This document shows positions 60,396-64,000 of a DNA stretch of 64,000 nt, one piece after another. The stretch is from NCBI GenBank assembly GCA_001899205.1, contig MKVL01000010.1:329914-393913 (forward strand), written 5' to 3'. The translations under genes and the position numbers were made by a program. Position 1 is the first letter of the stretch, and each line of letters starts with the position of its first letter. Origin of the DNA: Mesorhizobium sp. 65-26. GTDB lineage: Bacteria; Pseudomonadota; Alphaproteobacteria; Rhizobiales; Rhizobiaceae. Under the pieces are notes generated by a model, which made no database searches, had not been told where the DNA came from, and saw nothing but the letters and a program-made list of their open reading frames with translations.

Positions 60396-61031
60396 ATGAA
60401 ACGGGCGACAGCGGAAATCATCAGGGAATACGGACCTTTCGAGCATATCGACCAGGTCGCCGGCGTCACCTATGACGGCAAGCATGTCTGGTTCGCGTCG
60501 GGCGACCGGGTGAACGCGCTCGATCCCGACAGCGGCGAGATCGTTGGGTCAATCGAGGTGCCCGCGCATGCCGGCTCGGCCTTCGACGGCCAGCATCTCT
60601 ACCAGCTTGCCGACGAGCGCATCCAGAAGGTCGACCCCAAGACCAGCCGGGTGCTGTCCACCATCCCGTCGCCGGCTGGTGGCGGCTCGGGGCTTGCCTG
60701 GGCCGAGGGCTCGCTGTGGGTCGGCCAGCACCGCGCCCGCAAGATTCATCAGGTCGATCCGGAGACGGGCGCGATCCTGCGCACCATCGATTCCAACCGC
60801 TTCGTCACTGGCGTCACCTGGAGCGATGGCGAGCTGTGGCATGCTACCTGGGAAGGCGACGAGAGCGAGCTGCGCCGTATCGATCCCGAGACCGGTGAGG
60901 TGCTGGAGCGGCTCGACATGCCCGCCGGCGCGAACGTATCCGGGCTCGAGGCCGACGGCGGCGACCGTTTCTACTGCGGCGGCGGCAAGGTCGGCATCGT
61001 ACGCGCCGTGCGCCGGCCCCGGCGCGGGTGA
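60396..61031 (+). CDS. beta-propeller (PQQ/NHL-like) protein
   Basis: A 211-residue soluble protein with four to five propeller-like repeats: GVTYDGKHVWFASGDRVNAL, DGQHLYQLADERIQKVDPKT, LAWAEGSLWVGQHRARKIHQ and VTWSDGELWHATWEGDESEL. The C-terminus repeats the same strand pattern. No signal peptide is present. Too short for a full seven-blade propeller; it may resemble glutamine-cyclotransferase-like propellers. The ATG follows CAAGGAGATAG. Function unknown. Confidence 0.8.
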   Translation: MKRATAEIIREYGPFEHIDQVAGVTYDGKHVWFASGDRVNALDPDSGEIVGSIEVPAHAGSAFDGQHLYQLADERIQKVDPKTSRVLSTIPSPAGGGSGLAWAEGSLWVGQHRARKIHQVDPETGAILRTIDSNRFVTGVTWSDGELWHATWEGDESELRRIDPETGEVLERLDMPAGANVSGLEADGGDRFYCGGGKVGIVRAVRRPRRG

Positions 61032-61120
61032 GGGCGCCAGCGCGGATGGCGAAAACTTCCGGTTGACCGGCCCGGCGCGCGCGGCGACTATCCTCGGGCT
61101 GTTTTGCCGGAGGAAACGCG

Positions 61121-61432
61121 ATGGACGAGCCCGAACGCTGGCGTCATATGTCGAGCGCGCCGAGGGACGGCAGCCGGGTGCTGGTCACCATGCGCCAGTC
61201 GGAGCAGGGGCCGGCGGAGGTCGACCTCGCCTACTGGTCGAGGGCCGACCAGTTCGGCGACGAGGGCTGGCGGGCTTCCGACTCCTCGCCGGGCCGCATC
61301 GTCGAATATTCCGAATCGGAACTGAAGTGCTGGATGCCGCTGCCGACGGCGAGCCCCGGCAACAGCACGCCCGCCATGCCCGAGCCGTGGCTGGGCGAGG
61401 ACGAGCAGGAACTCGACGGTTCCGGGATTTAG
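61121..61432 (+). CDS. small conserved hypothetical protein
   Basis: A 103-residue protein starting MDEPERWRHMSSAPRDGSRV followed by LVTMRQSEQG and DLAYWSRADQFGDEGWRASD. The W-x-x-M-S-S-A-P-x-D-G opening is seen in short phage- and rhizobial-type proteins of unknown function. The ATG follows CCGGAGGAAACGCG, a strong ribosome binding site. Neighbours give no clue to function. Confidence 0.72.
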   Translation: MDEPERWRHMSSAPRDGSRVLVTMRQSEQGPAEVDLAYWSRADQFGDEGWRASDSSPGRIVEYSESELKCWMPLPTASPGNSTPAMPEPWLGEDEQELDGSGI

Positions 61433-61467
61433 GGCGCCGACACCTTCTTTCCCCATGATGCAAGAAA

Positions 61468-61503
61468 GCGGCGTTCATCCCCCGCTCGGGAGATGAACGC
61501 CGC
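61468..61503 (-). terminator. hairpin terminator of the 61554-62066 gene
   Basis: GCGGCGTTCATC (61468-61479) pairs perfectly with GATGAACGCCGC (61492-61503). On the minus strand the stem is followed by TTTCTTGC. It sits 51 bp after the stop of the secreted-protein gene. The stem also lies 35 bp after the convergent 61432 stop and could serve both directions. Confidence 0.75.
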
Positions 61504-61553
61504 AGCTTGATCTGTCATGACGCCCGGCGCCGCGCGAACGGCACCGGGGAGGC

Positions 61554-62066
61554 TCAATGGCCCGTCATCGCATCGCAGGACACGTTGGGGTTCATGTCGG
61601 CGAACAGGCCGGACGGATTTCGCTTCCAGGCCCAGACGTGAAGTTCGTAGAAGGCCGGCAGGCCGTATCGGTTGGGCGCGCCGGTGAAGTTGAAAAGGTG
61701 GCCGCCAAGCGAGGCTGGTCCCTTGGTGGTAATGTATTCCACCGCCACCAGTTCCAGCGTGCCGTCCTCGGTCGGCTCGTACATGACCGCCTGTGGCTTC
61801 GCCACATCGACCGGACCGTCGCCGATCAGCGCCGCGTTGACATAGTGGATGCCCATGGCGCCGCCGTCGGCACCGCTGGCGCAGGGAATGGGCGCATAGC
61901 CCTCGCGCTCCGCGACAGCCACGTCCTGGAAGCGGCTGTTGGCCTCGCGCACGCTGTCGGCAAGCAACATTGGCGCCGCGCCGACGGAATCGTTGTGCGC
62001 CAGAGCAAGGCCCATGCCGCCAAGGCCCGTCGCGAACAGCAAGGCAAGCAGTTTCATCGTCTTCAT
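61554..62066 (-). CDS. secreted conserved protein of unknown function
   Basis: A 170-residue protein with a signal peptide (MKTMKLLALLFATGLGGMGL, cleavage near LALAHND). The mature part includes MGIHYVNAALIGDGPVDVAK, QAVMYEPTEDGTLELVAVEY and YELHVWAWKRNPSGLFADMN, ending PNVSCDAMTGH. The His-rich layout could bind metal, but this is guesswork. The start at 62064-62066 is chosen for the signal peptide with GAGGGAC upstream. It is followed by a strong terminator. Confidence 0.78.
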   Translation of the reverse strand: MKTMKLLALLFATGLGGMGLALAHNDSVGAAPMLLADSVREANSRFQDVAVAEREGYAPIPCASGADGGAMGIHYVNAALIGDGPVDVAKPQAVMYEPTEDGTLELVAVEYITTKGPASLGGHLFNFTGAPNRYGLPAFYELHVWAWKRNPSGLFADMNPNVSCDAMTGH

Positions 62067-62186
62067 CGTTTTGTCCCTCGTGTCGGTGGCAACGAGCGCC
62101 CGCGCCGCATCGGCGGCGACCTGTTCTCGTCGCAAAACTGTGGAGATGCGGCCGGCGCGCCCGCCACGCGCCGGCCGGGCGCTGCG

Positions 62187-62468
62187 TCAGCCCCTGGCGC
62201 GCGCCGTCTGCGGGCCGATCTGCGCGGCCACCGGGGTGATGCGATCGGCCGGGAAGCCGGCCTGCTCGGAATGGCGCCTGATGATGTCGGCGCTTTCGGC
62301 CTCGTGCACGCAATAGATCTTGTCGCCGGCGACGTAGCTGGTGATCCACCTGTAGGGCACGCCGAGCGCTTCGCAGACCTTCACCGAGTGGGTGGAAATG
62401 TCCTCCAGCTCCTTGGAGCTCATGGCGCCGGCGCCCGGCACGCTGCGTTCGATCATAAAGGTCGGCAT
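62187..62468 (-). CDS. DUF4242 family protein
   Basis: A 93-residue protein: PTFMIERSVPGAGAMSSKEL, then SVKVCEALGVPYRWITSYVA and KIYCVHEAESADIIRRHSEQ, ending AGFPADRITPVAAQIGP. The Y-C-x-x-E and R-H-S pattern fits the DUF4242 family, whose best known member is a nickel-binding streptomycete protein. The ATG at 62466-62468 follows GAGGAGAAG. It is upstream of the secreted protein at 61554 and divergent from the AraC gene at 62585, a likely regulator by position. Confidence 0.85.
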   Translation of the reverse strand: MPTFMIERSVPGAGAMSSKELEDISTHSVKVCEALGVPYRWITSYVAGDKIYCVHEAESADIIRRHSEQAGFPADRITPVAAQIGPQTARARG

Positions 62469-62584
62469 CTGCTTCTCCTCATCTGTTTTGCATCCGTTGC
62501 CGGAGCGGTCCGAAACCGCCGCCGGACGGGTCGCTGAAATCGCCCTTTTCCTTGCAAGAGACCATCACCGGAACACCGAAGACC

Positions 62585-63565
62585 ATGACCGAAACACCGA
62601 CCAACATCGCAGCCGCTCCCGAAACCAGCCTGCTCGCCGACGTGCTCTCGCGCGTGCGGCTGACGGGCGCGCTGTTCCTCAAGGGCGAGTACGGCGCGCC
62701 TTGGGCGCTGGAGTCGCCGGCCTCTCACGATCTGATGGCGATGCTGGCGCCAGGAGCCGAACGGTTGATCGTCTTCCACATCGTCACCGAAGGCCGCATG
62801 TGGGTGGAGGCCGAAGGCACGCGGGTCGAGCTGCGGGCCGGCGATATGGGCATCCTGCCCGCCGCGCACCGACACGCCATGGGCAGCCTGCTGCCTTGCG
62901 CGCCGCGCCCGATCGGCGAGTTGCTGCCGCCCGCGCCATGGCCTGATATCCCGACCTGCCGGCTCGACGGCGGCGGCGAGCCGACAAGGGTTGTCTGCGG
63001 CTATTTCCGCTGCGACGAACCGCTGTTCAACGGGTTGCTGCGGCAATTGCCGCCGGTGTTCGGCGTGCGCCCGGGCGGCCCGACGCTGGACTGGATGATG
63101 GCGACAGTAGGCTACGCGCTGCATCGCGGCGCGCAACCCGGCGAGGACGCGCTAACGGCCCGGCTTCCCGAATTGCTGCTGGTCGAGGCGCTGCGCCTCC
63201 ATGCCGAGCAGAGCGCGCGGCCGGATGGCTGGCTCGCCGCCATCCGCGACCCGGTCGTCGGGCGGGCGCTGGCATTGCTGCACCGCGACCCTGGCCATTC
63301 CTGGACGGTGCCGGAGCTGGCGCGGCTCGCGGCGACGTCGCGCTCGGTGCTGGGCGAACGCTTCGCGCAGCTTCTCGGCATCTCGCCCATGCAGTATCTC
63401 GCGGGCTGGCGCATGCAGATCGCGGCCGACCTGCTGCGCACGACGCGGCTCAAGATGCACGAGATCGCCGAACGCTCCGGCTACGGTTCCGAGGTCGCCT
63501 TCAGTCGCGCGTTCAGCCGCCATCTTGGCGTTGCGCCGGGGGCGTTGCGGCGCGCGCAGGACTAG
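62585..63565 (+). CDS. AraC family regulator with cupin sensor domain
   Basis: A 326-residue regulator. The N-terminal cupin_6-type domain (GALFLKGEYGAPWALESPAS, then MWVEAEGTRVELRAGDMGIL and PAAHRHAM) is followed by the AraC double HTH (SWTVPELARLAATSRSVLGE, then MHEIAERSGYGSEVAFSRAF and SRHLGVAPGALRR). The ATG at 62585 is preferred to a TTG at 62552. It is divergent from the DUF4242 gene and is the last complete gene before the riboswitch. Confidence 0.9.
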   Translation: MTETPTNIAAAPETSLLADVLSRVRLTGALFLKGEYGAPWALESPASHDLMAMLAPGAERLIVFHIVTEGRMWVEAEGTRVELRAGDMGILPAAHRHAMGSLLPCAPRPIGELLPPAPWPDIPTCRLDGGGEPTRVVCGYFRCDEPLFNGLLRQLPPVFGVRPGGPTLDWMMATVGYALHRGAQPGEDALTARLPELLLVEALRLHAEQSARPDGWLAAIRDPVVGRALALLHRDPGHSWTVPELARLAATSRSVLGERFAQLLGISPMQYLAGWRMQIAADLLRTTRLKMHEIAERSGYGSEVAFSRAFSRHLGVAPGALRRAQD

Positions 63566-63661
63566 GATTCCAGCCGACCCTGGACCGACGGTCGATATTT
63601 ATCCTCAATCTGGCCACGAGCTGTTGACTTGATTTGGTCAAGTCGTACTAGATGTTGTTGT

Positions 63662-63866
63662 CGAGGTTCTTTCGAGTCGGACAGGCTCGGGAGCTAAGAG
63701 GGAAGCCGGTGACCCGCCAAAGGGGAGGCCGGCGCTGCCCCCGCAACTGTAAGCAGCGAGTCCGCGTCGAGTAACGCCACTGGCGCCGCAAGGCACCGGG
63801 AAGGCCGACAAAGGGCGACGACCTGCAAGCCAGGAGACCTGCCCCGACAGTTCGAAACGTCCACGG
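63662..63866 (+). promoter_or_regulatory. cobalamin (adenosylcobalamin) riboswitch
   Basis: The conserved core is readable: AGAGGGAAGCCGGTG near 63697, GCTGCCCCCGCAACTGTAAG near 63735 (the B12 box-like CCCCGCAACTGTAAGC), GCCACTG near 63776, CCGGGAAGGCCGACAAAGG and GACGACCTGCAAGCCAGGAG near 63819. This is the class of cobalamin riboswitch used before B12 biosynthesis or uptake genes. End points are approximate. It is on the plus strand and controls the gene that begins near 63959, which the window edge cuts. Confidence 0.92.
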
Positions 63867-63940
63867 GCGGGGTGTCCCGGTGGTGCGCTGCTTTCGCGTG
63901 GGCTTCCAGGCGACTCAGGCAAGCGTGCGCCAGTGCTCCG

Positions 63941-63959
63941 TCCCCAACACCATCGGGGA
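63941..63959 (+). promoter_or_regulatory. hairpin masking the ribosome binding site below the riboswitch
   Basis: TCCCC (63941-63945) pairs with GGGGA (63955-63959), closing a 9-base loop. GGGG is the only Shine-Dalgarno-like run before the ATG at 63959, and the hairpin includes the A of that ATG. This fits a translation-off expression platform; it is short, so the assignment is tentative. Confidence 0.5.
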
Positions 63960-64000
63960 TGATGATGACCGCGACTGCAACTATCCACGCCAACGGAACC
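63959..64000 (+). CDS. start of a cobalamin-regulated gene, cut by the window edge
   Basis: Three in-frame ATGs (63959, 63962 and 63965) open a frame that reads MMMTATATIHANGT up to the window edge. Only 14 codons are visible, so the product cannot be named. Position below a cobalamin riboswitch suggests a B12 synthesis, cobalt-uptake or B12-independent isoenzyme gene. Confidence 0.45.
   Translation, partial: MMMTATATIHANGT

Noticed and set aside
1-64000. tRNA, rRNA, prophage, insertion sequence or integrase
   Set aside because: No tRNA-like TTCGA-containing cloverleaf, rRNA segment, transposase, integrase or attachment repeat was recognised on either strand.

Overview
The window is a GC-rich chromosomal stretch from an alphaproteobacterium. 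Several traits point to Rhizobiales, probably the Mesorhizobium/Aminobacter side of Phyllobacteriaceae: many ABC uptake operons, Omp25/31-like barrels, winged-helix/TolB/TPR regulators, an HWE kinase, and intergenic palindromes of a rhizobial type. This placement is inference from gene content; no rRNA, tRNA or phylogenetic marker is present. No phage, insertion sequence, CRISPR array or tRNA was found.

Layout. 0-15 kb: a mixed housekeeping and regulatory region. It holds two paralogous winged-helix/TolB/TPR regulators (one cut by the left edge), each divergent from a small enzyme-like gene; two small lipoproteins; an AraC regulator; a secreted caspase-fold protein that lacks both catalytic residues; an HWE histidine kinase; an SbmA/BacA-like ABC exporter; and a TetR-tautomerase pair separated by two copies of a palindromic operator. 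15-27.5 kb: a catabolic island with an M20 amidohydrolase, serine hydrolase, GMC oxidoreductase, RraA-like protein, two VOC proteins, a PotDABC-like importer, a RidA-like protein, an IclR regulator and a ThuA-like protein. A shared AT-rich motif lies in front of three of its transcription units. 27.5-33.5 kb: an unknown gene of lower GC, an ABC-F ATPase, a GIY-YIG nuclease gene bracketed by inward-facing inverted palindromic repeats, and htpG. 33.7-40.7 kb: a peptide-type (Dpp/Opp) ABC importer with a PIG-L/LmbE deacetylase between its permease genes and an aldose 1-epimerase at its end.

40.7-64 kb: a 2296-residue autotransporter with about 22 glycine-rich passenger repeats, an L,D-transpeptidase-like protein, a HerA/DUF87-type ATPase, an acyl/acetyl-CoA synthetase, an AraC regulator, two outer-membrane barrels, an NfeD-slipin pair, a DUF899 protein coupled to a tiny membrane protein, a TPR/two-winged-helix regulator beside a beta-propeller protein, several small secreted or unknown proteins, an AraC/cupin regulator and, at the right edge, a cobalamin riboswitch leading into a truncated reading frame.

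The most interesting signals are the GIY-YIG nuclease bracketed by covarying inverted repeats beside a similar pair with no gene inside; the catalytically dead caspase-like protein; the uncharacterised IclR-linked catabolic island with its shared operator; and the deacetylase-containing importer operon. All calls come from reading the sequence; no database search was run.
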